From Frankia sp. QA3 (GTDB lineage Bacteria; Actinomycetota; Actinomycetes; Frankiales; Frankiaceae), in contig NZ_CM001489.1 of NCBI RefSeq assembly GCF_000262465.1, forward strand, positions 1,882,903-1,946,902: a stretch of 64,000 nucleotides of DNA. The letters are read 5' to 3'. Position 1 is the first letter of the stretch, and every line of letters begins with the position of its first letter. Positions 25,875-34,112 of this stretch are shown here, piece by piece. The translations under genes and the position numbers were made by a program. The notes under the pieces are model-generated. The model was not told the DNA's origin, made no database searches, and was given only the letters and a program-made list of their open reading frames with translations.

Positions 25875-26681
25875 ATGCGGGAATCCACGGTGGATCACGG
25901 ACGTCCGGTCGGCGGCTTCGAGCTGATCTGCGAGATCGAGCCGCCGACCCGACCGGACCTGACCCATGCCCGCCACCAGATCGGCGTCCTCGGCCCCGTC
26001 ACCGACGCGTTCCTGATCCCCGACAACCATCTTGGACGGGCGACGGTGTCGAGCATCGCCGTCGCCCACGAGGTGCAGACGATGGGGGGACGCAGCATCG
26101 CCTGCGTGAACGCCCGCGACCGTAACCTGCTCGGTCTGCGCCGTGACCTGCTCACCGCGGCGGCCTACGGCGTCGAGGAGTTCCTGTTCGTCCACGGAGA
26201 CAAGCCCACCGTCGGCAACCGCAGCGGCGAGCTGACGGTGCGCGCGATGATGGACGCCGCCCGGGCGGCCGGGGCGGACCCGGTTTTCGCCGACCGCCCG
26301 GCGTTCCGGGTCGGGGCCGCGGCCGGCCTACGTCCGCTGCCGGCGTGGAAGCGGACGGCGGACTTCCTGTTCGTGCAGGTCTGCTACTCGGTGGACGCCC
26401 TGCTGCGCTGGCGCGACGCCCATCCGGTCGAGCTGCCGGTCTACGCCGGCGTGATGGTCCTCGCCAGCGTCGGGATGGCCCGCCGCCTCGCCGAGTCGAT
26501 TCCCGACATCGACATCCCCGACGCCCTCGTCGAGGCGGTCGAACGGGACCGGGCGGCCGGGGTCGAGGCGGCCTGCGCGCAGGTGCTGCACCTGCGTGAC
26601 AGCGGTGCCTTCGCCGGTGTCCACCTCGTCCCGGTGAGCCGCTACCGCCAGGTCGCCGCCCGACTCGAGGACCTTCTCTGA
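25875..26681 (+). CDS. methylenetetrahydrofolate-reductase-like protein
   Basis: A 268-residue TIM-barrel protein of the MetF superfamily (FAD-dependent 5,10-methylene-THF reduction). It reads FELICEIEPPTRPDL at the N-terminus (the MetF E-x-x-P-P motif), VSSIAVAHEVQTMGGRSIACVNARDRN, EEFLFVHGDKP (compare LxLRGDxP of MetF) and FLFVQVCYSVDALLRW. ATG 25875 starts conservation. It is shorter and more diverged than housekeeping MetF, so a related C1-carrier reductase is possible. Single gene. Confidence 0.78.
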   Translation: MRESTVDHGRPVGGFELICEIEPPTRPDLTHARHQIGVLGPVTDAFLIPDNHLGRATVSSIAVAHEVQTMGGRSIACVNARDRNLLGLRRDLLTAAAYGVEEFLFVHGDKPTVGNRSGELTVRAMMDAARAAGADPVFADRPAFRVGAAAGLRPLPAWKRTADFLFVQVCYSVDALLRWRDAHPVELPVYAGVMVLASVGMARRLAESIPDIDIPDALVEAVERDRAAGVEAACAQVLHLRDSGAFAGVHLVPVSRYRQVAARLEDLL

Positions 26682-26758
26682 TCTCCCGGCTCTGATCTCC
26701 CGGGCCGCTTCGCGCAGATCCGGGGGCCTTGACCGGGACGCGGTGGCTGGCTCTGCAC

Positions 26759-26803
26759 CAGGACGCGTCCTGTCAGGAAGCGTCCTGTCAGGACGCGTCC
26801 TGT
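26759..26803. repeat. three 15-bp repeats, each with a palindromic core
   Basis: CAGGACGCGTCCTGT, CAGGAAGCGTCCTGT and CAGGACGCGTCCTGT lie in tandem between two convergent genes. The outer units contain GGACGCGTCC, a perfect palindrome. Confidence 0.8.
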
Positions 26804-26830
26804 CCAGCACTCGCACCCCGCCCGGCGCGT

Positions 26831-28123
26831 TCACGGATTCCGCGGACGAGGTGTCCCGCACAGGGCGTGGTCGGCTGCCGTCGCGAGCGCGGTCCCGGCG
26901 GGGGCGGGGGCGGGGTGGATGGTGCTGGCCAGGACGACCGTGCGGGTGGTGTCCTCGTTCCAGAACGCCATGCTCTGGTATCCGAAAATGGCGCCGCTGT
27001 GGCCCCAGTTCGCGCCGCAGCGGTCCTGGACCCGTTCGATCCCGAGGCCGTAGCGGACCTTCGGGTCGCCGGGAGTTTCCACCGTGGTGGTCGTCATCTC
27101 CCGCAGCATCCGGGCACTGAGCACCTTGCCGCCCAGCAGGGACCGGTAGAAGTGGGCCAGGTCCCTGGCGCTGGAGACGACGGCGCCGGAGGCCCAGGCA
27201 TGCGAGGGATTGAGCCCGGTCACGTCGAACGGCCTGCCGTCGGGGGTGGGAGCGAGGTCAGCCGGGACGTAGCCGTGGGCGTGGTAGCCGCGCAGGTTCC
27301 CGGTGGTGGTGGGCAACGAGGTGTCGGTCAGGCCCAGTGGCCTGAAGATTCGTCGTTGCAGTTCCTCGCCCAGCGGGCGGCGGGTGATCGATTCGACGAG
27401 CAGGCCGGCGACGATGTAGTTGGTGTTGGAGTACTCCCAGGCGGTGCCGGGTGGGAAGGAACTCGGGTGGGTTTCGGCGGTGGCCACGAGTTCCTTCGGG
27501 TCGAAGACCCGATTGTGGACGATGCCCGACAGCAGGGCGGGGTCGGCTGTGTAGTCGAACAGGCCGCTGGTGTGGTTGAGCAGCTGGCGAACGGTGATGG
27601 TGTCTCCGCCGCGCAGCAGGCCTGGCAGCCAGCGTCCCACGGGGCGGTCAAGGCCGAGGCGTCCCTCCTCGACGAGTTGGAGGACCACGGTGGCGACGAA
27701 CGTCTTCGTGATGCTGCCGACCCGCACCCGGGCCTGCGGTTGCAACGGTGCACCGGTGGCCAGGTCCGCGACCCCCGCAGCGGCCTGGCCGCTGCCACGC
27801 TGGTCCTGCACGCGGACCAGGATGCCGGGGACGCCGGCGGCGGTGACGTCGCTCAGCAGCGTGCGCAGCTCGGGGTCGATCCTCGCCGTGTCCGGCTCGC
27901 CGACGCGAGGCGCTGGCGTGCCGGCCAGGGCCGGTGCCGCCCCCGCCAGCAGGGGCGAGACCACAACGATGATCGCGACGATCGCGCGGAACGCGCCGAC
28001 CGGCAGGACCCTGCCGGCAGGCTTCGGGCGATGTGCCCGGTGGGGGCCGCGCAGGTCCGATGATCGGCGCCACGGGTCGGTGACGAATGCGTGGAATGCA
28101 GGCCAGGTCATTGTGATCTCCAT
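26831..28123 (-). CDS. secreted beta-lactamase-fold serine hydrolase (DD-peptidase-like)
   Basis: A 430-residue penicillin-binding-protein-like hydrolase. After a long basic N-terminus (about 1-40) comes a hydrophobic signal/anchor segment IVAIIVVVSPLLAG and an Ala-rich cleavage region. Catalytic motifs are SITK (nucleophile Ser, Lys), YSN and HSG, and the GTAWEYSNTNYIVAGLLVE context is typical of class C/DD-carboxypeptidase families such as the Streptomyces R61 type. Probable substrates are peptidoglycan peptides, D-amino esters or beta-lactams. Start ATG 28123, or ATG 28111. Confidence 0.92.
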   Translation of the reverse strand: MEITMTWPAFHAFVTDPWRRSSDLRGPHRAHRPKPAGRVLPVGAFRAIVAIIVVVSPLLAGAAPALAGTPAPRVGEPDTARIDPELRTLLSDVTAAGVPGILVRVQDQRGSGQAAAGVADLATGAPLQPQARVRVGSITKTFVATVVLQLVEEGRLGLDRPVGRWLPGLLRGGDTITVRQLLNHTSGLFDYTADPALLSGIVHNRVFDPKELVATAETHPSSFPPGTAWEYSNTNYIVAGLLVESITRRPLGEELQRRIFRPLGLTDTSLPTTTGNLRGYHAHGYVPADLAPTPDGRPFDVTGLNPSHAWASGAVVSSARDLAHFYRSLLGGKVLSARMLREMTTTTVETPGDPKVRYGLGIERVQDRCGANWGHSGAIFGYQSMAFWNEDTTRTVVLASTIHPAPAPAGTALATAADHALCGTPRPRNP

Positions 28124-28165
28124 CTGGGTGGGGAAGAACGCCGAGTCGCGTTCTGGGTTGCGGGG

Positions 28166-28756
28166 TCAGCTCCGACCGCCGTTTCTTTCCTCGTCGACGG
28201 CCAGTGGGGTGAGGTGACGCTGGCGCTGCCAGGCGAAGATCAGCCGCCACATCCGTCCGGTGACGAAGGCCCCGGCGAACATGAGCACGTAGACCAGCGG
28301 CGTCCAGGCCCCGCCGACGGAGGTGTGCGTGCCGTTGCGATAGGTGAACGTCGCCTCGCTGGTCAGATAGGGGACCCCGGCCCAGCGGAAGGTGCCGGTG
28401 GCATCGGGGGTGGTCGCGGTGATCCCGGCGTCGAAGGCGGTCCTGCCGGCGTAGTCGACCAGCATCATGACGATCTCGACGGTGAGGATGGTGACGGCGG
28501 CGGCCGCCCAGGACGGTCGCCGGGACAGCTCGCCGTACTCGGCGGCGAGGTAGCCGGCCGCGAGGATGCGCAGATCACCCAGCTGTCGCACGGCCTGGCG
28601 GGCGCCGACGTCGGCGGCCGCGGCGTGGAGGTTGTCGCGCAGTTCCCGGCGCCGGGTGACGCGGGATCGGCGCGGCAGGTCCTGCAGCCGCGCGTTCATC
28701 GTCCACACGGCGCGTTCGATACGCAGCCGGTCGAGGGCGCTCGGTGAGGTGGCCAT
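28166..28756 (-). CDS. PadR-linked membrane protein (HAAS-like)
   Basis: A 196-residue protein. The basic N-terminal helical part ARLQDLPRRSRVTRRRELRDNLHAAAADVG resembles the HAAS domain that accompanies PadR regulators, and two or three membrane segments follow (about 80-105, 150-172). It begins three bases after the PadR stop, so it is co-transcribed. It is likely a membrane partner of the PadR circuit. Exact function unknown. Confidence 0.8.
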   Translation of the reverse strand: MATSPSALDRLRIERAVWTMNARLQDLPRRSRVTRRRELRDNLHAAAADVGARQAVRQLGDLRILAAGYLAAEYGELSRRPSWAAAAVTILTVEIVMMLVDYAGRTAFDAGITATTPDATGTFRWAGVPYLTSEATFTYRNGTHTSVGGAWTPLVYVLMFAGAFVTGRMWRLIFAWQRQRHLTPLAVDEERNGGRS

Positions 28757-28758
28757 CG

Positions 28759-29121
28759 TCAGGTGTCCTCCGTGGCGGTGGGTGGGTCGGGAAGGCGCCG
28801 GACGAGCACGGGGTGGACCACCGCGGCCAGCGACAGCCAGCTTTCGGTGCCCTCCGCCAGCGCCTGGGCTCCGGCGGTGGTCGGCCGGTAGTACTTGCGC
28901 GCCGGGCCGGACCGGGAGGCGACCAGGTGTCCCTGCAGCCGACCCTCGCGTTCCAGGCGCGCCAGCGCCGGATACACGCTGCCCTCGCTGATGTCGGTCA
29001 GGCCGAGTGCGCGCAGCCGCTGGACGACTTCGTAGCCGTAGGACTCGCGCTCGGCGAGCAGTCGCAGCAACAGCAACGACAGGACGCCCTTGAGCAGCTG
29101 GGGGTCATGCGTCGGAACCAT
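28759..29121 (-). CDS. PadR-family transcriptional regulator (short form)
   Basis: A 120-residue PadR protein. It reads LLKGVLSLLLLRLLAERESYGYEVVQRLRALG, then ISEGSVYPALARLEREGRL and RKYYRPTTAG, the compact PadR class without a long C-terminal domain. ATG 29121 coincides with the predicted transcription start. It forms an operon with the downstream HAAS-like membrane protein. Confidence 0.92.
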   Translation of the reverse strand: MVPTHDPQLLKGVLSLLLLRLLAERESYGYEVVQRLRALGLTDISEGSVYPALARLEREGRLQGHLVASRSGPARKYYRPTTAGAQALAEGTESWLSLAAVVHPVLVRRLPDPPTATEDT

Positions 29122-29127
29122 GGTGGA

Positions 29128-29156
29128 AAACTAAGCCAGGTACCTGGCATCGTCAA
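29128..29156 (-). promoter_or_regulatory. promoter with 14-bp operator in the spacer (leaderless)
   Basis: On the minus strand, TTGACG (29156-29151) and TAGTTT (29133-29128) are separated by exactly 17 bp. The spacer contains the perfect palindrome GCCAGGTACCTGGC (29135-29148). The start of transcription should fall on or next to the ATG at 29121, so the mRNA is probably leaderless. This is the likely PadR autoregulatory operator. Confidence 0.75.
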
Positions 29157-29220
29157 GTACTAGGCGTCGGCCAGATGAGGCATGCATGATCGGGTCACCG
29201 GACCGCGCCCGCATCCGTCG

Positions 29221-29270
29221 CCGGGCCGGGGATGTCTCCGGGCCGGGGATGTCTCCGGGCCGGGGATGCT
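29221..29270. repeat. three 17-bp tandem repeats
   Basis: CCGGGCCGGGGATGTCT is repeated twice exactly and a third time with an altered end. Confidence 0.8.
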
Positions 29271-29326
29271 GTGCGGATGCGTCTGGTCGTCGCCGGATGG
29301 TTGGCGCGCGAGTTGGCCCGCTACCG

Positions 29327-29580
29327 GGGGCGGAGCTGACCTACCCTGAGCGCGGGGCGACGACGGGCAGCCTGCCGGCGGGGTATCGGCATGTGCGGCG
29401 TCGCGTGCTGCTGGGGCACGGACAGCCCGTGCTCGAGACCGCCGCCGCGGTGGTCATGAGCTGGAGGATGCATCGTCACGCCGGCCTCAGGCCGGTGGCG
29501 ACCGCTCCCGGGGCGGACGCCGGGGCGACCGTGGTGATGTGCGCGGGTTGGGGACGGGTCGGCGTGCTGGCCGCCTGCCG
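29327..29580 (+). pseudogene. DUF1990-like gene fragment
   Basis: The frame reads AELTYPERGATTGSLPAGYRHV, then LLGHGQPVLETAAAVVMSWRMHRHAGL and breaks off after a hydrophobic stretch (GWGRVGVLAACR). This is the N-terminal two-thirds of the DUF1990 family. The upstream MRLVVAGWLARELARYRGRS lies in another frame. Interrupted by a recombinase scrap. Confidence 0.6.
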
Positions 29581-29649
29581 GTCAGCCGCGAGACCGTCTA
29601 CAGCTACCTGCGCGCTCGGGCGGCTCGCGCGGCGGGACTGAACCGCTAA
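29581..29649 (+). pseudogene. C-terminal helix-turn-helix scrap of a resolvase/recombinase
   Basis: VSRETVYSYLRARAARAAGLNR followed by TAA matches the last helix-turn-helix of serine resolvases or transposon regulators. Only about 22 residues remain. Confidence 0.4.
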
Positions 29650-29809
29650 CGCCACTGACCGTTCGGTTGCTGCTCGAGCCCCGAGACCTGGATAAGCCGG
29701 CCGCCCAGGACAGTCACTCCGAGTGCGAGCTGCCGCTGAACGGCCGGGAGGCAAACAGCGCTACGGTGAAGTGGAAAACGGCTCCCTGGTTCTCGGGTCT
29801 ACGCCTGCG

Positions 29810-30802
29810 TCAGCCCACCAGCTCGCGGAGGAGCCTGCGTTCCTCCTGCTCGCTGAGGCCTTCGTGGCCCCGCGCCGGGCCGCCGCGGGCGGTGTCCCAT
29901 GCGAGCGTGTCCGCCAGAGTCTGCGCCAGGGGACGGATTGTCAGCCCGGTAGCCGTCGCCCGCGTGACGTCGACCTGGTTGATGGCCTCGCACCCGGGCG
30001 CGGCGATCCACATCGGAATCCCCATCCACGGGTTGACCCCGGCGGCGATCAGCCGCCCGCTCGACACCCAGACCGCCGTGGCCGGCGTGCCGGCGTGGGC
30101 CTGGCAGGCGTCGAAGAACGCACCGAACGGCAGCGGGCTGCCGGTCACGTTGAACACCCCGCCCACCCCCGACGTCACCGACCGCACGATCCAGCTCGCC
30201 AGGTCGCGCACGTCGATGAACTGGGCGAGGTCCCTCGGGTCCCCGGGCAGCAGGACGCGCCCGCCGCGGGCGAACCGGCGCGGCCAGTAGGCGAAGCGGT
30301 CCGTGGGATCATGCGGTCCGACGATCAGGCCGGGGCGGACGATGAGCGCCTGCGCGCCGAAGGCGTCGCGCACCAGGCGTTCGCAGGCCGCCTTCCGCGC
30401 CCCGTAGAGCTTCTCCGGCGCCGTGTCGTCGTCGAGTTCCAGCAAAGCCCCGTCCTCGTTCTGCGGTGTGCTCTGGTCGGCCAGGACAGACAGCGAGGAG
30501 ACGTAGACGTACCGGTCGACCCGGCCGCGTAGCGCGTCGACCGCGCGACGCACGACCGGCGGGTCGTAGCCCGCGACGTCGACGACGATGTCGAAACGGC
30601 GGCCGGCGAGAGCGGACAGGTCACGGGTGCGGTCGCCGAGGACGGTCTCGGCCGCGGGGAACAGCCCGGGGTTGGTCTGACCGCGGTGGAACAGCGTCAC
30701 CCGGTGGTCGTCGGCCAGCGCGGCCTCGGCCAGGGCGCGGCCCACGAAACGGGTGCCGCCGAGGATGAGAATGCTGCGCGGTCGGGAGATGGTGCTTGGC
30801 AT
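29810..30802 (-). CDS. NAD-dependent epimerase/dehydratase family protein
   Basis: A 330-residue extended SDR. The cofactor motif LILGGTRFVGRAL is near residue 12, followed by VYVSSLSVLAD, LYGARKAACERLV (Y-x-x-x-K), IVRPGLIVGPHDPTDRF, FIDVRDLASWIV and the C-terminal LSEQEERRLL. The YGxRK segment is typical of the group close to mRNA-binding CSP41-like and sugar epimerase proteins. Monocistronic. The substrate cannot be named. Confidence 0.9.
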   Translation of the reverse strand: MPSTISRPRSILILGGTRFVGRALAEAALADDHRVTLFHRGQTNPGLFPAAETVLGDRTRDLSALAGRRFDIVVDVAGYDPPVVRRAVDALRGRVDRYVYVSSLSVLADQSTPQNEDGALLELDDDTAPEKLYGARKAACERLVRDAFGAQALIVRPGLIVGPHDPTDRFAYWPRRFARGGRVLLPGDPRDLAQFIDVRDLASWIVRSVTSGVGGVFNVTGSPLPFGAFFDACQAHAGTPATAVWVSSGRLIAAGVNPWMGIPMWIAAPGCEAINQVDVTRATATGLTIRPLAQTLADTLAWDTARGGPARGHEGLSEQEERRLLRELVG

Positions 30803-30950
30803 GATGTGCGGCTCCGGACGAGGTGAGAATGTCCCGGGCCACGGCGGGGGAAACCGCCTCAGTCGGCGACCCGGGTGAGGGCATCGCGAAACTCGCTCAC
30901 CGCACCCATAGGACCGTCATCTCCCTCATGCGACTCCGACAGCGGTAACC

Positions 30951-31331
30951 CTAGCAGCGGCCCGCCCATCGCCGCCCGGGATTTTCGGTGTCTGGCGAGG
31001 CGGCGACGAGGCGCGAGGCGGCCCTGTGCTGGATCCAGCCGAGGCAACCGGCGACGAGGATGACAATGCCGCCGACCGCCGGTATCGGATCGGTCAGCAG
31101 CAGGCCGCCGGCGGTGAACACCAGTCCGAGCGCGGTGAGCGTCCAGGCGGGAACGCGGTTCCACCAGACCGGGCGAAGGATCATCTGTGCCCACGTCTCG
31201 GCGGCTTCGGCAATCGCCTGGTCCGGGTGGCGCCGGCCGCGTCCCGCGAGATGAACGGCCTCACGGCGCGATCGGCTCGGAACACGGCGCCACGCCGCTG
31301 CCGTGACCTTCCTGGTCGCGGGGTCAGACAT
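30951..31331 (-). CDS. small two-helix membrane protein, hypothetical
   Basis: From ATG 31331 (MSDPATRKVTAAAWRRVPSR) a 126-residue protein. A basic helical N-terminus is followed by two hydrophobic segments (VPAWTLTALGLVFTAGGLLL and IPAVGGIVILVAGCLGWIQ). No family recognised. The longer upstream frame is low-complexity. Confidence 0.5.
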   Translation of the reverse strand: MSDPATRKVTAAAWRRVPSRSRREAVHLAGRGRRHPDQAIAEAAETWAQMILRPVWWNRVPAWTLTALGLVFTAGGLLLTDPIPAVGGIVILVAGCLGWIQHRAASRLVAASPDTENPGRRWAGRC

Positions 31332-31558
31332 GTCCGGGGTCGCCACAGGTCCATGGTCGCAGGCACGCGACGCGGCTTCGTCGCCCGAGCCGGCCGTCGC
31401 CCAAAGCGCCTGCGTGCGCCGACGCGCGATCCGCTCCGCGGTCAAGGGCGCGTGGCTGCCTGCCAGGGAATCGACGCCGGTGGGAGCCTGTGATCGCAGG
31501 TCTGTTCTTCCCGACAGCGGCCGGCGTCGTCTGCTGCCGCGGGTGAGCGGGTTCGAGG

Positions 31559-32326
31559 TCAGGGCAGGGTGAGGATGCGGGGGCCGTCCTGGGTGATGGC
31601 GATGGTGTGTTCGATGTGGGCGGCGCGGCTGCCGTCGATCGTGCGCAGGGTCCATCCGTCGGGGTCGGTGCGGTAGTCGTTGCGTCCTCCGGCCATGAGC
31701 ATGGGTTCGATGGCGAGGGTGAGGCCGTGGCGCAGGGGGAAGCCGCGGCCGGGTCGTCCGTGGTTGGGGACGTGGGGGTCTTCGTGCATCTGGCGGCCGA
31801 TGCCGTGGCCGCCGAAGTCGGCCGGCATGCCGCAGTCAGCGGTGCGGGCGACGGTGTTGATGGCGTGGGAGATGTCTCCGATGCGGTGGCCGACGGTGGC
31901 GGCGGCGATGCCAGCGTCCAGTGCCTGCTGGGTGGCGGCGATGAGTTCCAGGTCGGCGGGACGGGGGGTGCCGACGGTGAAGCTGATCGCGGCGTCGCCG
32001 GTCCAGCCGTCGAGTTCGGCTCCGCAGTCGATGCTGACCAGGTCGCCGTCGCGCAGGCGGTAGTCGTCGGGGATGCCGTGCACGAGGGCGTCGTTGACGG
32101 AGGCGCAGATCACCGCTGGGAAGGGGGTGGGGGCGAAGGAGGGCTGGTAGCCCAGGAACGGAGAGCGCGCCCCGGCCTTGGTCAGGACGGTGCGGGCGGC
32201 TTCGTCGAGCTCGCGCAGGCGGACCCCCACGGCTGCCGATTGGCGGGCGGCTGCGAGGGCCTCGGCCACGACGCGTCCGGCTTCACGCATCGTCTCCAGT
32301 GCCGTGTCGGTCTTGATCTCCACCAT
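31559..32326 (-). CDS. map: type I methionine aminopeptidase
   Basis: Removes the initiator Met from nascent proteins. The 255-residue protein has all five metal ligands: Asp100 and Asp111 (SIDCGAELDGWTGD), His174 (FGGHGIG), Glu207 (LAIEPM) and Glu239 (AHIEHT), plus His83 (VHGIP). It is divergent from an XRE regulator with a large palindrome between them. Housekeeping map usually sits by secY/adk/infA; this solitary, regulator-linked copy is probably an extra paralogue. Such extra copies sometimes protect against inhibitors of the main enzyme, which is inference. Confidence 0.95.
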   Translation of the reverse strand: MVEIKTDTALETMREAGRVVAEALAAARQSAAVGVRLRELDEAARTVLTKAGARSPFLGYQPSFAPTPFPAVICASVNDALVHGIPDDYRLRDGDLVSIDCGAELDGWTGDAAISFTVGTPRPADLELIAATQQALDAGIAAATVGHRIGDISHAINTVARTADCGMPADFGGHGIGRQMHEDPHVPNHGRPGRGFPLRHGLTLAIEPMLMAGGRNDYRTDPDGWTLRTIDGSRAAHIEHTIAITQDGPRILTLP

Positions 32327-32359
32327 GTGTCGTGACTCCCTGCGATGCGACGCTATCCA

Positions 32360-32381
32360 ATACTTATACCGGTATTAGTAT
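32360..32381. promoter_or_regulatory. 22-bp near-perfect palindrome (map/XRE operator)
   Basis: Arms ATACTTATACC and GGTATTAGTAT match at 10 of 11 positions, in an AT-rich island in the 62-bp gap between divergent map and the XRE regulator. It ends 7 bp before the regulator ATG. Very likely an autoregulatory operator covering both promoters. Confidence 0.75.
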
Positions 32382-32388
32382 CACGGAC

Positions 32389-32664
32389 ATGGTGAGAGTT
32401 CCTTTGAGCCCGCAAGAGCGGCAACGCGGAGAGCGGTTCGGGGCCCTGCTCCGCGAGGTCCGCGGTGACCGCAGCATGGTGGACGTGGCAGCGGCGGCCG
32501 GGGTGTCCGCGGAGACACTTCGCAAGATCGAGACCGGCCGGGCCCCGACCCCGGCCTTCTTCACCGTGGCGGCCCTGGCCCACGCGCTGGACCTGTCGCT
32601 GGACGACCTGGCCACAGCCTGCGCAGAGGATGCCGACGGCGGTGGCCAGGCCATGTCGGCGTGA
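32389..32664 (+). CDS. XRE-family helix-turn-helix regulator
   Basis: A 91-residue regulator (MVRVPLSPQERQRGERFGALLR) with a Cro/C1-type HTH: RSMVDVAAAAGVSAETLRKIETGRAPTPAFFTVAALAHAL. ATG 32389 is 7 bp after the palindrome, so a leaderless or very short leader is likely. Short proteins of this type next to methionine aminopeptidase genes are presumably their dedicated regulators. Confidence 0.9.
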   Translation: MVRVPLSPQERQRGERFGALLREVRGDRSMVDVAAAAGVSAETLRKIETGRAPTPAFFTVAALAHALDLSLDDLATACAEDADGGGQAMSA

Positions 32665-32695
32665 ACGTCAGGAGACCTGCCGTCCGAGCGGACCA

Positions 32696-32975
32696 CTAAG
32701 CGACCGTGAGCACGATCTTGCCCTGGATGTGCCCTCGGGCAGCGCGTTCGTGCGCGGCTCGGGCATCCGCGAGCGCGAACGTGCTGTCGATCGCGACGCG
32801 GACCGTGCCCGCGTCGAGCAGGCGCCCCAGTTCGGCAAGCTGCGCGCCGTTCGAGCGGACCTGAGCGCTCGAGACCGTGACGCCCAGCTTCGCGGTCTCT
32901 TCCTCGTCGACGTCCCCGGGGAGTACGGGGAACTGGGCGCCGCCGCGCTTGAGCGTGCGGTCGAGTGCCGTCGGG
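32696..32975 (-). pseudogene. C-terminal fragment of a zinc-type/quinone oxidoreductase
   Basis: Reads RTLKRGGAQFPVLPGD, then GVTVSSAQVRSNGAQLAELGRLLDAGTVRVAIDSTF and HERAARGHIQGKIVLTVA. This is the end of an MDR-family NADPH:quinone reductase. The catalytic domain and the Rossmann N-terminus are absent; the upstream part is antisense to the AraC gene. A decayed target of the neighbouring AraC regulator is possible. Confidence 0.75.
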
Positions 32976-33078
32976 CGATGCCGTGCCTCCTGGCGCTTCT
33001 CGGGCTGATGGGGGTAGCGAGCTTGTGGCTGAGACGTCGTCGTGAAGTCCCGCCGTAGAGGGGCGCGTTCCAGCTCTG

Positions 33079-34032
33079 TCAGCCTGCGTGGGTCTGGGAG
33101 GCGGAGCTGGCGCGGTGTTCGCTGGGGGTCATGCCGCGGCGGCGTTTGAAGGCGACGCTGAGTGCGAACGCGTTGGCGTAGCCCACTTTCCTGGCGATCG
33201 AGCTGACAGTGGCGTCGGTTTCGCGCAGGAGATCGGCGGCAAGGGTGATGCGCCAACCGGTCAGGTGGGCCATGGGGGGTTCGCCCACCTTCGCGGCGAA
33301 GCGGCGGGCAAGGAGGGCGCGGGAGGTTCCGGTCTTGGTCGCGAGCTCGGCGACCGTCCACGGATGGGCTGGGTTCTCGTGCAGGAGGCGGAGGGCGAGG
33401 GTCACTACGGAATCGCCTGTGGTGCGTTCCCAGGTTGGTGGGTTGTTCTGCGGGCGGTCGAACCAGGTGCGCAGGGCCGAGACGAGGGCGAGCTCCACAA
33501 GGCGGTCCAGGATGGCCTGCTGCCCAGGCTTGTCCTTGGTCGTTTCCCGGGCGATGATCTGCGTCATCGGCGGGTCGCCCGTCGCCTCCTGGACCACCAG
33601 GACGCGGGGCAGTGCGTCGAGCAGGCGTCCGCTGATGCCGGCCGGGCCCTCGTAGACGCCGCTGAGCAGCCGGGCGGAGCCTGTTTCGGTGACACCGCAC
33701 GTCCGCGGGCCCAGCACGATGCCTTCACGCGCACGAACGCGGGCTGTTCGGGCGCAGTAGTCCGCGCTGGTGATCGTCAGGTGCGGTGAGATGGACGGAT
33801 CGTCGGTCACAGTGTAGGGCTCGGGGCCGCGGATGACGGCGATGTCCCCCGGTCCGATCGCCACCGGGTCGTTGCCGGTGGAGACGAGCCACGCCTGGCC
33901 ACGCAGCATGGTGACAAGACTGAGCTGGGCGCCGCTCGCGAAGCGCAGCGACCAGCCCGGAGTCATGACGGTCTGGGTGATCAGGGCCCCGCGGGCCCGT
34001 ACTCCGTCCAGCAGGCCTGCCAGCGTGTCCAC
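33079..34032 (-). CDS. AraC-family regulator with cupin domain (copy 1)
   Basis: A 317-residue AraC regulator. The cupin_6 effector domain is at about 10-190 (WSLRFASGAQLSLVTMLRGQAWLV, DIAVIRGPEPYTV) and the two-HTH DNA-binding domain at about 215-310 (WTVAELATKTGTSRALLARRF, then VSSIARKVGYANAFALSVAFKRR). ATG 34032. It is divergent from the NmrA-type gene 80 bp away. Clearly paralogous to the AraC gene at 35205, which has the same arrangement. Confidence 0.93.
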   Translation of the reverse strand: MDTLAGLLDGVRARGALITQTVMTPGWSLRFASGAQLSLVTMLRGQAWLVSTGNDPVAIGPGDIAVIRGPEPYTVTDDPSISPHLTITSADYCARTARVRAREGIVLGPRTCGVTETGSARLLSGVYEGPAGISGRLLDALPRVLVVQEATGDPPMTQIIARETTKDKPGQQAILDRLVELALVSALRTWFDRPQNNPPTWERTTGDSVVTLALRLLHENPAHPWTVAELATKTGTSRALLARRFAAKVGEPPMAHLTGWRITLAADLLRETDATVSSIARKVGYANAFALSVAFKRRRGMTPSEHRASSASQTHAG

Positions 34033-34112
34033 GCCGCCAATATAGACGCACAGAAATCGAAACGAGCGTTTGAGGCATGGCCCGAATCCCGAACGCGGGT
34101 TTGACTGGCCGC

